NCBI GenBank assembly: GCA_947624885.1
Contig: CANQMD010000003.1
Coordinates: 1-42,072 of the forward strand
Source: an uncultured Clostridia bacterium
Lineage (GTDB): Bacteria > Bacillota > Clostridia > Christensenellales > CAG-917
DNA length: 42,072 nucleotides
Reading direction: 5' to 3'
The translations under genes were made by a program, and so were the position numbers. The notes under the pieces were generated by a model. It was given only the letters and a program-made list of their open reading frames with translations, did no database searches and was not told the origin of the DNA. Below are positions 1 through 9,724 of the stretch, piece after piece. Position 1 is the stretch's first letter; each line of letters starts with the position of its first letter.

Positions 1-341
1 GGCTCGACGCCGCCCTTTGCGCAGAACACCGCGACGGCTCCGTCAAGCACTCTGAGGCTTCGCTCCACCTCCACCGTGAAATCCACGTGACCGGGGGTGT
101 CGATGATGTTGATCTGATGCCCTTTCCATATCGCAGTGGTCGCCGCGGATGTGATGGTGATGCCTCTTTCGCGCTCTTGCTCCATGTAGTCCATTGTGGC
201 GGATCCGTCATGGGTTTCTCCGAGCTTATGGTTGACTCCCGTGTAGTAAAGTATTCGCTCGGTGGTGGTGGTTTTACCGGCGTCGATGTGTGCCATGATG
301 CCGATATTGCGCACCTTGTCAAGAGCATATTTTCTTGCCAT
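1..341 (-). CDS. fusA: Elongation factor G, N-terminal part (truncated by window edge)
   Basis: Reverse-strand translation [114 protein letters not shown]; GTPase G1 and G3 motifs; follows rpsL-rpsG. Confidence 0.97.
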   Translation of the reverse strand, partial: MARKYALDKVRNIGIMAHIDAGKTTTTERILYYTGVNHKLGETHDGSATMDYMEQERERGITITSAATTAIWKGHQINIIDTPGHVDFTVEVERSLRVLDGAVAVFCAKGGVE

Positions 342-344
342 AGT

Positions 345-815
345 TTACCACCTATAGTGTGCAAACGCCTTGTTTGCCTCCGCAGCGCGGTGCATTTCGT
401 CCTTTCTTCTGACGGCGCCGCCTGTCAGATTGTATGCGTCCATGAGTTCGCCCGCAAGCCTTGCGTCCATGGTCTTTTCGCCTCTCTTCCTTGCAAACGA
501 CACAAGCCATCTGATGGCAAGGGTCTGTCTGCGTTCGGGACGAATTTCCATAGGAACTTGATAGGTCGAGCCACCCACGCGCCTTGCCTTGACTTCAAGC
601 ATGGGCATGGCGTTTTCGAGCGCTTTGTTGAAAATATCCATGGGGGCTTGCCCCAACTTTGCTGCCGCAATATCAAATGCCCCGTAAACGATCGCCTGTG
701 CCGTCCCCTTTTTGCCGTCAAGCATCACCTGATTGATGAGTTTGGTGACGACCTTGCTGTTGTAGACAGGATCGGGCAGGACATCTCTTTTGGGCACGTC
801 GCTTCTTCTTGGCAT
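345..815 (-). CDS. rpsG: 30S ribosomal protein S7
   Basis: 156-aa [43 protein letters not shown]...; strong SD (taggaggtaa); operon order. Confidence 0.98.
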   Translation of the reverse strand: MPRRSDVPKRDVLPDPVYNSKVVTKLINQVMLDGKKGTAQAIVYGAFDIAAAKLGQAPMDIFNKALENAMPMLEVKARRVGGSTYQVPMEIRPERRQTLAIRWLVSFARKRGEKTMDARLAGELMDAYNLTGGAVRRKDEMHRAAEANKAFAHYRW

Positions 816-855
816 AAATTACCTCCTATTTATGGTTTAAGATAACATTCGAAAA

Positions 856-1230
856 TTACTTTTTGGGACGCTTCGCGCCATACTTGGACCTTGCCTGCCC
901 GCGTTTTGCAACGCCTGCAGTGTCAAGAGCGCCACGTATGATGTGATAGCGCACGCCGGGTAGATCCTTGACTCTGCCGCCTCTGATGAGCACAACGCTG
1001 TGCTCCTGCAGATTGTGGCCTTCGCCGGGGATGTAAACAGTGCCCTCCATGCCGTTGACAAGGCGCACCCTCGCGATTTTACGAAGCGCCGAGTTTGGCT
1101 TTTTGGGGGAAGTTGTCGTGACGCTCAAGCATATGCCGCGCTTTTGCGGACATTGCTCCATGATAGGCGTAAGCGACTTTTTGACCTGTTTTTCTCTGCC
1201 CTTTCTGACAAGCTGATTGATGGTTGGCAT
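856..1230 (-). CDS. rpsL: 30S ribosomal protein S12 (start trimmed to [11 protein letters not shown])
   Basis: [22 protein letters not shown]...[67 protein letters not shown]; the ORF track start is 13 codons too far upstream. Confidence 0.98.
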   Translation of the reverse strand: MPTINQLVRKGREKQVKKSLTPIMEQCPQKRGICLSVTTTSPKKPNSALRKIARVRLVNGMEGTVYIPGEGHNLQEHSVVLIRGGRVKDLPGVRYHIIRGALDTAGVAKRGQARSKYGAKRPKK

Positions 1231-1284
1231 TTTGATTCCTCCTTCTGGATTTTCCGAACGTACCCGCAACCCTACAGGTGCAAT

Positions 1285-1557
1285 TCATATATCTGCCTCA
1301 ACGGATGTGAGCCCGACCGCCGCCGCGGCAACCTCAACGCCCGCCGCCTCGCCAAGTTTCTTTTTGGATGAAACGTAACTGACTGGCACACGGTGTTTGT
1401 TTGCCGCCGCGCAAAGCGACTTTTTCAAATCCGCATCGGCGTCGGAAGCGACTATCACACACCTGATCGTCCCCTCCGACAATCCCTTCAAAACCTGTTT
1501 GGATCCGACAACTTTTGAAGAGCCTTTTAGCATGTCGATAAGTTTTTCTTTGTCCAT
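1285..1557 (-). CDS. L7Ae/L30e/S12e-family ribosomal protein (YbxF/L7Ae-like)
   Basis: MDKEKLIDMLKGSSKVVGSKQVLKGLSEGTIRCVIVASDADADLKKSLCAAANKHRVPVSYVSSKKKLGEAAGVEVAAAAVGL; typical position upstream of rpsL in Bacillota. Confidence 0.93.
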   Translation of the reverse strand: MDKEKLIDMLKGSSKVVGSKQVLKGLSEGTIRCVIVASDADADLKKSLCAAANKHRVPVSYVSSKKKLGEAAGVEVAAAAVGLTSVEADI

Positions 1558-1603
1558 ATTTCCAAAGCTAAAAACTGCCTGCATATACTGCAAGCGTGAT
1601 TAT

Positions 1604-1631
1604 ATTATCATCTAAACCCACCGCTTGTCAA
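1604..1631 (-). promoter_or_regulatory. Putative sigma-70 promoter of the str operon
   Basis: Minus strand TTGACA (1631-1626), 16-bp spacer, GATAAT (1609-1604), about 47 nt upstream of the L7Ae-like start. Confidence 0.65.
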
Positions 1632-1720
1632 ACGAAAATCCAAAAATAATAATAAAATATTTTTAAAAATTATTCTATTATATATATTGTGGAAGTGATA
1701 TGTAAAAAACCACAAAATAT

Positions 1721-1753
1721 AGGGCGGCTTGCTTTGCGAAAGCAAGCCGCCCT
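1721..1753 (-). terminator. Intrinsic terminator downstream of the acidic-repeat gene
   Basis: Perfect 15-bp inverted repeat agggcggcttgcttt-gcg-aaagcaagccgccct just after the stop at 1768; T-rich on the minus strand. Confidence 0.8.
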
Positions 1754-1767
1754 AGGAGAATGATGCA

Positions 1768-2655
1768 TCAAAGGTCGTCCGCGTCCTGAACGGGGGTGAC
1801 GTCCTGCTTGATTTCGGCTTGATCCATTGTCAACTCGCCGTCGGGTACGGAGGGATAGCCGTTTGTCGCGGCGGGCATGCCTACGTCGCCGAGAGCGTAG
1901 AAATCCGTGGCGATCTCAACGTCATGTGAGGGCGCGGGGATCTCCTCCACGGGCTTTTTCCACTCGCCGCTTTCGTACTTTGACGGATCGAACTCGATGT
2001 CGTTTTTGTAGATGTCGTCGCCGCTTTCCACGTCGTCCGACTTGTGCGAAATGTCATGCTCGGAATTTGAAGAATAAGCCTGCGACGCGTTGTCGTATTT
2101 GCCACAGTCGCAATCATATTCGTCGTCGGAGCAGGATATGTCCTTGCCCGCCTCGACGTCCATTGCTTCGTCGCCGTCGTAAACGTCGTCGCGGGAGGGA
2201 GCAAGATGGGAGATCTCGCGCTTTTCGCGCTCGCCGTTTTCGCCCTGCACGCGAGGGGTGTAGATGTCGCCGCCCGCTTCCGCCATGTTGTTGCCGTTCA
2301 TGCCGTCGGGATAGTCGTGACTTTGCATATCGCGCGTGTTTTGGGAATAGCTGTCGCCGTCTGTGGGCGCGACTTCGCCCTCCAGCGGATACTCCCTGCC
2401 CGCTTCAACGTCGTCATTGGAAAACTCGCGCTCGAAGTCGGGAGTTTCATGCGTCGGCACAAAGCCGAAAACGTCGCTGCCGCTTTCCGTATCGCGGCTG
2501 CCCTCGTCTTTAGGAGCGGAATAGTCCGAAGTTTTGTCCCAACCGTCGGGAGTGCCCGTCCAACTGCCGTTGGGGTCGTAGTGGGATCGCATGTTTTCAT
2601 GTTTGGTGAGATTGCTGTGCGCAAGCGGCGCTCTGTTTTTGTTTTTGAATTTCAT
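1768..2655 (-). CDS. Acidic, low-complexity hypothetical protein with repeated (D)VE(A/S)GxDIY motifs
   Basis: 295-aa ORF with SD (aaggagaaaat-ATG) and its own terminator; Asp/Glu-rich; no signal peptide or recognised domain. Confidence 0.75.
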   Translation of the reverse strand: MKFKNKNRAPLAHSNLTKHENMRSHYDPNGSWTGTPDGWDKTSDYSAPKDEGSRDTESGSDVFGFVPTHETPDFEREFSNDDVEAGREYPLEGEVAPTDGDSYSQNTRDMQSHDYPDGMNGNNMAEAGGDIYTPRVQGENGEREKREISHLAPSRDDVYDGDEAMDVEAGKDISCSDDEYDCDCGKYDNASQAYSSNSEHDISHKSDDVESGDDIYKNDIEFDPSKYESGEWKKPVEEIPAPSHDVEIATDFYALGDVGMPAATNGYPSVPDGELTMDQAEIKQDVTPVQDADDL

Positions 2656-2949
2656 ATTTTCTCCTTTTTTGGCGCATAACGCGCCTTTTTTGATAGTGTG
2701 TGCGCAAAGACAAGTTTTATCTCATCAAAATTTTGACATCGCCGCCTCCGCGCCGCGCACCGCCGATAACAATGAAAAAGCAATTTAATCATACATGGAT
2801 TTTGATATGTGTATCGTTGCGAAAATCTGTGCGGTTTTTTGCACAAAAGTTTGCCGCGCATAAAGAAACTTTAATGAAAAAATTTGCGCAAATGTATAGA
2901 AAATGAAACATATGTATGATAAAATGTATATGTCAAAAAGGACGGGACT

Positions 2950-3582
2950 ATGCGACAGAAAGATGTGGACAAGAGAATCGTGAGGACCAAGAGCGCCATA
3001 CGAAAGGCGTTCAACGAACTCGTGCAAAAAAAGGACATCTCCGCGATCACGGTGAGCGAACTTGTGGAAGCTGCGTCGATCACGCGCAGCACCTTTTATA
3101 TGTACTACGGCTCGGTGCTGGAAGTTCGCAACGATATTGAGCGGGAAATAATGCAAAACCTTGAAAAAATCATGTGCGAAAACGATTGGTTGCGCTTTAT
3201 GGTGGACCCCTACCCCCTGCTGGACAGAATTTGCAAAGAGATAATCAAATATGACGAATACAACCGCTATATCCTGCTGAAAGGCAGCTCGTCGCACCTG
3301 TTCGAGTTGCTGAACAAGCGCGTGATCGCCGAGTTTTTGGACTTCGTGAAGCGCAACGATGTGGATATCGACGCGGCAAGGGCAAAATACATAGCGGCGT
3401 TTATCGCGGCGGGCATCGAGGAGTGCTTTACGCTTTGGTACAACCACCAAAGCACGCTTACGCTTGAGGAACTGTGCATGAGGATGTCCGAACTGATAAA
3501 GGCGGGGCTTGCGACCATCCGCGCGTTGGACGGCAAACCCATCCAAATCGGGCAGGATCCGTCAACGCAACAATCCGATTGA
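2950..3582 (+). CDS. TetR/AcrR-family transcriptional regulator
   Basis: N-terminal HTH: RIVRTKSAIRKAFNELVQKKDISAITVSELVEAASITRSTFYMYYGSVLEVRNDI. Confidence 0.88.
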   Translation: MRQKDVDKRIVRTKSAIRKAFNELVQKKDISAITVSELVEAASITRSTFYMYYGSVLEVRNDIEREIMQNLEKIMCENDWLRFMVDPYPLLDRICKEIIKYDEYNRYILLKGSSSHLFELLNKRVIAEFLDFVKRNDVDIDAARAKYIAAFIAAGIEECFTLWYNHQSTLTLEELCMRMSELIKAGLATIRALDGKPIQIGQDPSTQQSD

Positions 3583-3655
3583 GGTCGGATCTCGTATCAT
3601 CAAAATCTCGTTGCCGTCGCGCAACTCAAGATAAATTTTTTTTGACAGGTGGGCT

Positions 3656-6600
3656 ATGCTCAGACTTTGCAACATCATCAAAAACTACCCTACAGCCACA
3701 ACGACCGTGCAAGCGTTGCGCGGCGTTTCGCTTGCTTTTCGCGAGGCTGAATTTGTGGCGATCCTTGGCCCCAGCGGCTGCGGAAAAACCACGATGCTCA
3801 ACATCATCGGCGGACTTGATCGCTACACTTCGGGCGACCTTGTCATAGGCGGCGTTTCCACCGCGGCGTTTGACGACCTGCACTGGGACGCTTACCGCAA
3901 CGCCACGATCGGCTTTGTGTTTCAAAGTTACAACCTCATCCCCCACCTCACCGTCATGGAAAACGTCGAACTTGCGCTGTCGCTTGTCGGCGAAAAGAAA
4001 AAGACGCGTCGCGCCAAAGTTGTCACCGCGCTGCACAGAGTGGGTATGGGCGACGAGATCAACAAACGCCCCAATCAGCTGAGCGGCGGACAGATGCAGC
4101 GAGTCGCCATTGCCCGCGCGATCGTCAACGACCCCAAGATCATTTTGGCGGACGAGCCTACGGGCGCGTTGGACAGCGAACTGTCGGTGCAGGTCATGGA
4201 CATCTTGAAAGAGATCTCAAAGACCCGCCTTGTCATTATGGTCACGCACAATGCTGAACTTGCCTACCAATACTGCTCGCGCATATGCCGCTTCAAGGAC
4301 GGCTCGCTCATCGAGGACACCAATCCTTACGACCCCGAAGAGGAGGCGCTTGAAAACGGTTTTGACGTGCTGGGGCTGCATGCGGCAACGGGCGACAAGC
4401 CTTTGCAGGAGGGCGAAAATGCGCCGGAAAACAACGCTGAAACGGAAGGCGACGCTCCTGAAGATATTGTCACAACCGACACTTTATCATTGCAAGATGA
4501 ACAGATAAACCCCGAAAACGGCGAATTGCCGCAACAGATCGTCGACAGCGGTCCGGAGCGGGACAGCATAGATCAGGACTCGCTTTTTGAAAGAGAAGAT
4601 CAACTTGAAGCGGGGCAAGATCCCTCCGCGGTTTTGTCGCAGGAGCCGCAGCAAATCGGTGAAAACGAACAACTTCCTCCCGTGCCTACGGTGGACGAAG
4701 AGGCGGACGACATAGACTACAAAAACCTGTTTAAGCGCACGCCTATCGCCGTCAAGCGCAAAAATCTTTCAAACCGCAAACGCAAAAAGCAGATGAAGCG
4801 CAACCGCTCCGCGGCAGACCCGATCCTGAACAGGTTGGGCATCAACTCGCTGAACAAGCGCAAGCGCAAACAGAAAAAACAAATGAAAAAGGAAAAGACT
4901 TTCAAGCCGACTTCGATGAGCGCGGGGATGGCGTTCGGCTTGAGTTTGCGAAACCTCATCGCAAAGCGCAGGCGCACGTTCTTCACGGCGTTTGCGGGCA
5001 GCATAGGCATCATAGGGCTTGGGCTTGTGCTGGCGATCTCAAACGGTTTCAGCGTGTTTGTGGACAATATGCAGACCGAGATGCTTGCGGGCGTGCCCGT
5101 GGGCGTGTACGAATACAACGTGCAGGTGTCCGTGCTTGACAACATCGTTGCGACAATGACCGCCCCGCCCTCCGACGAGGAGGCTTTCCCCGATTCGGAC
5201 AAAGTGGAGGTGAACAACTCCACCACATCCAGCGCGGAGTCGATCATGACCGTTTTGGATTCGTTTTTCAAATCCGTGACGCGCAACGAGTTGTCCAACG
5301 AATTTATGCAATACATGATGTCCTACAACAAGGGCTACGGCGCGATGAACGTGTTTTACGGCACGCGATTCAACCTGATCTCAAGATACTACGACATCAA
5401 CGATCACCAAGTGAAATATCTTGACGCGTCGCAGTCGCCCGCGGATATATCCGCAATGTCGATAGCCATGACCGTGCTTGGCGACAACGGCTTGCAACCC
5501 AAATATTGGCAGCAGCTGGTTGGCGACGAGGATTATATGACGGAACAGTACGACGTGCTTGCGGGCAAATATCCCACCGCGCCCAATCAGCTTGTGCTGT
5601 GCGTCAACGAGCACAATCAGATCAACAAGGGCTTGCTGGACGCGTTTGGCATAAAGTTGCTGAAATACGACACCGACAAACTCACCGTAGAGGAACTCAA
5701 ACCCGACGAAATCACCTTTGACGCCTTCATCGGCAAGCATTTACGCCTTGTTTTCAACAACGACTACTACGAGCGCGAAGAGGAGGAAGTGGAAGGCAAG
5801 CTGTTCTTCAAAAATCCCGGCTACCAAAACGGCACGGATCTGAGGTGGGCGTATACGGATCAGGACAAACTTCAGCAGATCTTTGAAGCGACCGATCCCG
5901 AAAAGGGAGGCAACGGCGTCGACCTTGAGATCACCGGCGTGATACGTCCCAAAAAGAACGCGCAGGCGGCATATATCTCGACGGGCGCGCTGTGCTACAC
6001 TCCCGAACTTGGCAAACTCGTCGCGGAAAACGCCTACAACAGCGAGATAGCAAAATTCCAGCGCGAACTGAAAGAGGCGGGCGACATCTTCTATCCCCCG
6101 GAATATGACAACACCTACGGGTGCACGGCGTTTGACTATCAGGACAGGCGCGAGGACGTGGACATCGCGAGCACGTCGATCATGGACGTGATCAGCAACT
6201 CCCTCAGCCTCACCTCCTACGAGGAGGCGATCGGCGCGGTCAACAAGCCGTCCTACATCGCGGTGTATCCCAGGACTTATCAACAAAAGCAGGACATCTG
6301 CGAGCATATTCAAAAGTGGAACAAAATGCATTCCACGGAATCCGGAGCCGACTCGGTGGGATACTTTGACGTGTCCGAAATGGTGGTGCACAGCCTGAAT
6401 ATGGTGATCAATCTGGTGTCGATACTGCTCATCGCGGTCGCGTCGATCTCGCTTGTGGTGTCGACGGTCATGATAGGCGTGATCACCTCCAACTCCGTCA
6501 TAGAGCGCACCAGGGAGATCGGTATTTTGCGCGCGTTGGGCGCACGAAAACGCGATATCCGCAACGTCTTTGTCGCCGAAACGTCGTTGATAGGCTTGGC

Positions 6601-6817
6601 GGCGGGCGTGCTGGGCATCGTGATCACATATATCCTGTCGCCGATCATCAGCCTGATCGTGGGCGCGTTGACGGACGTGCCGAATCTGTTGCACTTCCAC
6701 CCGTTGCACGCCTTCCTGCTGGTGGCGCTGAGTCTGGTGCTGACAGTGCTGAGCGGCATACTGCCCGCGATCACAGCTTCGAGAAAGAACGTTGTGGACG
6801 CGCTGAGAGTGGACTGA
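3656..6817 (+). CDS. ABC transporter, fused ATP-binding and FtsX/MacB-type permease protein
   Basis: Walker A GPSGCGKTT, signature LSGGQMQR, Walker B IILADEPTGALD; C-terminal FtsX-like domain with RTREIGILRALGARKRDI and 4 predicted TM segments; AGGTGG-type SD. Confidence 0.93.
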   Translation: MLRLCNIIKNYPTATTTVQALRGVSLAFREAEFVAILGPSGCGKTTMLNIIGGLDRYTSGDLVIGGVSTAAFDDLHWDAYRNATIGFVFQSYNLIPHLTVMENVELALSLVGEKKKTRRAKVVTALHRVGMGDEINKRPNQLSGGQMQRVAIARAIVNDPKIILADEPTGALDSELSVQVMDILKEISKTRLVIMVTHNAELAYQYCSRICRFKDGSLIEDTNPYDPEEEALENGFDVLGLHAATGDKPLQEGENAPENNAETEGDAPEDIVTTDTLSLQDEQINPENGELPQQIVDSGPERDSIDQDSLFEREDQLEAGQDPSAVLSQEPQQIGENEQLPPVPTVDEEADDIDYKNLFKRTPIAVKRKNLSNRKRKKQMKRNRSAADPILNRLGINSLNKRKRKQKKQMKKEKTFKPTSMSAGMAFGLSLRNLIAKRRRTFFTAFAGSIGIIGLGLVLAISNGFSVFVDNMQTEMLAGVPVGVYEYNVQVSVLDNIVATMTAPPSDEEAFPDSDKVEVNNSTTSSAESIMTVLDSFFKSVTRNELSNEFMQYMMSYNKGYGAMNVFYGTRFNLISRYYDINDHQVKYLDASQSPADISAMSIAMTVLGDNGLQPKYWQQLVGDEDYMTEQYDVLAGKYPTAPNQLVLCVNEHNQINKGLLDAFGIKLLKYDTDKLTVEELKPDEITFDAFIGKHLRLVFNNDYYEREEEEVEGKLFFKNPGYQNGTDLRWAYTDQDKLQQIFEATDPEKGGNGVDLEITGVIRPKKNAQAAYISTGALCYTPELGKLVAENAYNSEIAKFQRELKEAGDIFYPPEYDNTYGCTAFDYQDRREDVDIASTSIMDVISNSLSLTSYEEAIGAVNKPSYIAVYPRTYQQKQDICEHIQKWNKMHSTESGADSVGYFDVSEMVVHSLNMVINLVSILLIAVASISLVVSTVMIGVITSNSVIERTREIGILRALGARKRDIRNVFVAETSLIGLAAGVLGIVITYILSPIISLIVGALTDVPNLLHFHPLHAFLLVALSLVLTVLSGILPAITASRKNVVDALRVD

Positions 6818-6836
6818 ACGCACAATTTGCATTTGG

Positions 6837-6866
6837 TGCGTGCGGCAGATCGCCGCACGCATTTTT
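6837..6866 (+). terminator. Intrinsic terminator after the ABC transporter
   Basis: tgcgtgcggc-agatc-gccgcacgca followed by ttttt. Confidence 0.85.
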
Positions 6867-6977
6867 GTCCCCTGCCCCGCTAGAAACTCTATATATTTTT
6901 CAAACGCCCTGCACAAATCAAAAATATTGGGTTAAAACGCAAAATTTTTGCGGGATAAACGCAAAAAATGCAATAAG

Positions 6978-7006
6978 TTGACAATTGTTTGAACGCGTAC
7001 TATAAT
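6978..7006 (+). promoter_or_regulatory. Sigma-70 promoter for the membrane protein/lemA pair
   Basis: TTGACA (6978-6983), 17-bp spacer, TATAAT (7001-7006); CDS begins at 7052. Confidence 0.88.
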
Positions 7007-7051
7007 AGAACATTATAAAAGACGGCGCTCGCCGCCGAGCGATGAGATACG

Positions 7052-8869
7052 ATGAACGACGAATTGCTTGAGCCTTTGAAGGCGTACAAATCAAAATTGG
7101 AAAAGGAATTTGCGGACAACGCCGCCGCGATGTTCCAAGAAATGGTGGAGCGATCCAAGATCGACGTTGCGCAAAACCGCGCTACCGCCAAGGCGTACCG
7201 AGGCGAGATCGCCATTGCGGAAAAGATCGCGGCAAAACTTTCGGCGCACAAAAGTTTGCGCGGCTTTTTGATATTTTTGACGGTGGCGGGATTTTTGACG
7301 GCGGCAGTGGGCATATATCTGTTGGTGCAGGCGATCTACCTTGCGGGCGGGCTGTGTCTGGGGCTTGGCGCGGGAGTCGGCGCGGCGATGCTGGGAGTGA
7401 TTTTTGGAGTGCTGAACGGCAAGATCAAAAACTTTGAACAGCAGCGGCAAAAACACCTTGACAGATCCAAAAAATTGCTGGAGGAGTGCAACCGTCAGAT
7501 GGCGGCGCTGAACAGCCTGTTTGACTCGAATATGACCAAAAAGCTGATCGAAAAGACGGTGCCGCTGTTGAAGATCGACGACAATTTCAGCATGCGCCGT
7601 TACGACTATTTGAGCGGCAAGTACGGCTTCCCCATCGACGCGCCCAACAACCGCTCGACGATAGGCATTTTGACGGGCGAGATATTGGGCAATCCGTTTG
7701 TGGTGGATCGCGAACTTGTGTCGTTTATGGGGTCGGAAACGTATTGGGGACATCTGGTGATCACCTGGACCACCACCTACACGGACTCCGAGGGGAATGT
7801 GCACACGCAGACTCACACGCAAACTCTGACCGCGTCTGTCACAAAGCCTATGCCGCGATTCAAGCAGGAAACGCGCCTCATTTACGGCAACGAGGCAGCC
7901 CCCGACCTCAGCTTTACGCACGAGCCTTCGCACGCCGAGGATATGAGCGAAAATCAGCTGGAACGCCACGTGAAGCGCGGCTCCAAAAAGATACGCAAAA
8001 AACAGGATAAAGCGCTCAAAAAAGGCACGTCCAACTTCACGGGCATGGGAAACGAGGAGTTTGACGTGCTGTTTGGCGCGTTGGACCGCAACAACGAAGT
8101 GCAATTCCGCCTGCTGTTCACCCCGTTGGCGCAACAAAATATGCTTGCGCTGATGAAGGACGACTACGGCTTTGGCGACGACTTCCACTTTGCAAAGCGC
8201 GGCTGTTTGAATTATGTCAGTTCGGAACACTCCGCGCAGTGGGACATGGACACGGACTACACCAAATTTTACTCATACGACGCGGACATTTCAAGAAGCA
8301 AGTTTATGGAGTTCAACAAGCAGTACTTCAAGTCGCTGTTTTTTGACCTTGCGCCGCTGTTGTCCATCCCGCTGTATCAGCAGATGAAGCCGCATGAGTA
8401 TATCTACAAGGACAGCTACGGGCGCAACTACACCGCTTACGAGGCGGAGTTTATGGCGAATGCAATGGGACGATCTGCGTTTGCGCCCGCCGCCGCAAAG
8501 ACCGACAGCATCCTCAAATCCGCGATCATCTCAAAAGACGGACAGTCGGACAGCCTTGAGATCACAGCGTACTCCTACCGCACGGAGCCGAGAGTGGACT
8601 TTGTGCCCGTGTTTGGCGGCGACGGCATGATGCACAACGTTCCCGTCCCGTGGGACGAATATATCCCCATTCAAAAGAGTTCCACCGTCAAGCTGAAGGA
8701 GTTGGGACTGACGGGGCGCGAGTTTGCGGGCAAGCTGTCCTCCACCCCGCTGAAGGACGCGCTGGATCGCTATGGCAAAGCCACATATGCACACGGCTTG
8801 CTGTGCTGTATGGTCGCCGCCGCAGACGGCAACTTTGACGAAGAAATCAACAAATTTTTAAACAAATAA
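7052..8869 (+). CDS. Membrane protein with coiled-coil N-terminus and two TM helices (possibly DUF3137-related)
   Basis: 605 aa; TM pair SLRGFLIFLTVAGFLTAAVGIYLLVQAIYLAGGLCLGLGAGVGAAMLGVIFGVL; adjacent to LemA. Family name is tentative. Confidence 0.8.
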   Translation: MNDELLEPLKAYKSKLEKEFADNAAAMFQEMVERSKIDVAQNRATAKAYRGEIAIAEKIAAKLSAHKSLRGFLIFLTVAGFLTAAVGIYLLVQAIYLAGGLCLGLGAGVGAAMLGVIFGVLNGKIKNFEQQRQKHLDRSKKLLEECNRQMAALNSLFDSNMTKKLIEKTVPLLKIDDNFSMRRYDYLSGKYGFPIDAPNNRSTIGILTGEILGNPFVVDRELVSFMGSETYWGHLVITWTTTYTDSEGNVHTQTHTQTLTASVTKPMPRFKQETRLIYGNEAAPDLSFTHEPSHAEDMSENQLERHVKRGSKKIRKKQDKALKKGTSNFTGMGNEEFDVLFGALDRNNEVQFRLLFTPLAQQNMLALMKDDYGFGDDFHFAKRGCLNYVSSEHSAQWDMDTDYTKFYSYDADISRSKFMEFNKQYFKSLFFDLAPLLSIPLYQQMKPHEYIYKDSYGRNYTAYEAEFMANAMGRSAFAPAAAKTDSILKSAIISKDGQSDSLEITAYSYRTEPRVDFVPVFGGDGMMHNVPVPWDEYIPIQKSSTVKLKELGLTGREFAGKLSSTPLKDALDRYGKATYAHGLLCCMVAAADGNFDEEINKFLNK

Positions 8870-8887
8870 ATCTTTTGGAGGTCTATT

Positions 8888-9562
8888 ATGGCAAACGAAT
8901 TGGATGAAATGAACGCCGTCACCCTCGACGAGGGCAACGACACAAAGGTCATCGCAAAACAACTCACCGTGACGATCGGGACGGGATCGAAAATTTTCGA
9001 CGTGATGTGGTGGTTTTTGCCTCCCGTGATCGGCGGCGTTGTGTGGAGCATAATCAAGCGGAAGGCAATAAACTACTTCCAGCAACTCCAGCAAAAGCTG
9101 CAACACGACGCGTCTGAGATCGACAACTATCTTGAACAGCGCGTGCAGATCCTCAAAAACTGCGCACGCCTTGTGGACAAAGCGATTGAACTTGATCAAT
9201 CCACGTTCACCAAGATCGCCGAGTTGCGCGCAGGCAAGTCGGGAGCGCAGGACGACGAGGCAAGAAACGCCGTCGCCGCTCAGCTTGAAACGATAAGCCG
9301 CAACGTCAACATCGCCTTTGAAAACTATCCCGAACTGAGAGCGCATCAGGAATTGGCGGACGCTATGCAACAAAACTCGTACCTGCAACGCGAAATCACC
9401 GCCGCAAGAACGCAGTACAACGACACGGTGGCAACATGGAACAAGGCGCTGTTCGAGTGGCCCGCAAAACAGATCGTCGCGGCAAAACAGGGCTACACAA
9501 CGCGCATCCCGTTCATCGCCGACGCGGAGACCAAGGAAGCCGCTCGCGAAACTTTCTTTTGA
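8888..9562 (+). CDS. lemA: LemA-family protein
   Basis: N-terminal TM, helical core ...AAQLETISRNVNIAFENYPELRAHQELADAMQQNSYLQREITAARTQYNDTVATWNKALFEWPAKQIVAAKQGYTTRIPF typical of LemA; strong SD ggagg. Confidence 0.85.
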   Translation: MANELDEMNAVTLDEGNDTKVIAKQLTVTIGTGSKIFDVMWWFLPPVIGGVVWSIIKRKAINYFQQLQQKLQHDASEIDNYLEQRVQILKNCARLVDKAIELDQSTFTKIAELRAGKSGAQDDEARNAVAAQLETISRNVNIAFENYPELRAHQELADAMQQNSYLQREITAARTQYNDTVATWNKALFEWPAKQIVAAKQGYTTRIPFIADAETKEAARETFF

Positions 9563-9662
9563 TCGAGCATAAATTTGATCGGAGAATAGATCGAGCATAA
9601 AACGGCGGGCAAAATTTGCCCTGCTTTGGCGCCGAAAAAAATTCGACGCAAAAACAAAAAAT

Positions 9663-9705
9663 AACGCCTCGCAACGACAAAACTGCGGTTGCGGGGCGTT
9701 TTTTT
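9663..9705. terminator. Bidirectional intrinsic terminator between lemA and the MBL-fold gene
   Basis: aacgcctcgcaac...gttgcggggcgttttttt; T-run on + after the right arm and T-rich on - after the left arm; convergent genes. Confidence 0.85.
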
Positions 9706-9724
9706 GTATGCGGAAATATCAAAT

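Noticed and set aside
1827-2513. 228-aa Arg/Cys-rich + strand ORF
   Set aside because: Shadow of the acidic repeat gene on the minus strand, which has an SD and a terminator.
5741-6916. 391-aa minus-strand ORF opposite the ABC permease
   Set aside because: His/Gln/Arg-rich antisense translation; the permease frame carries the conserved motifs.
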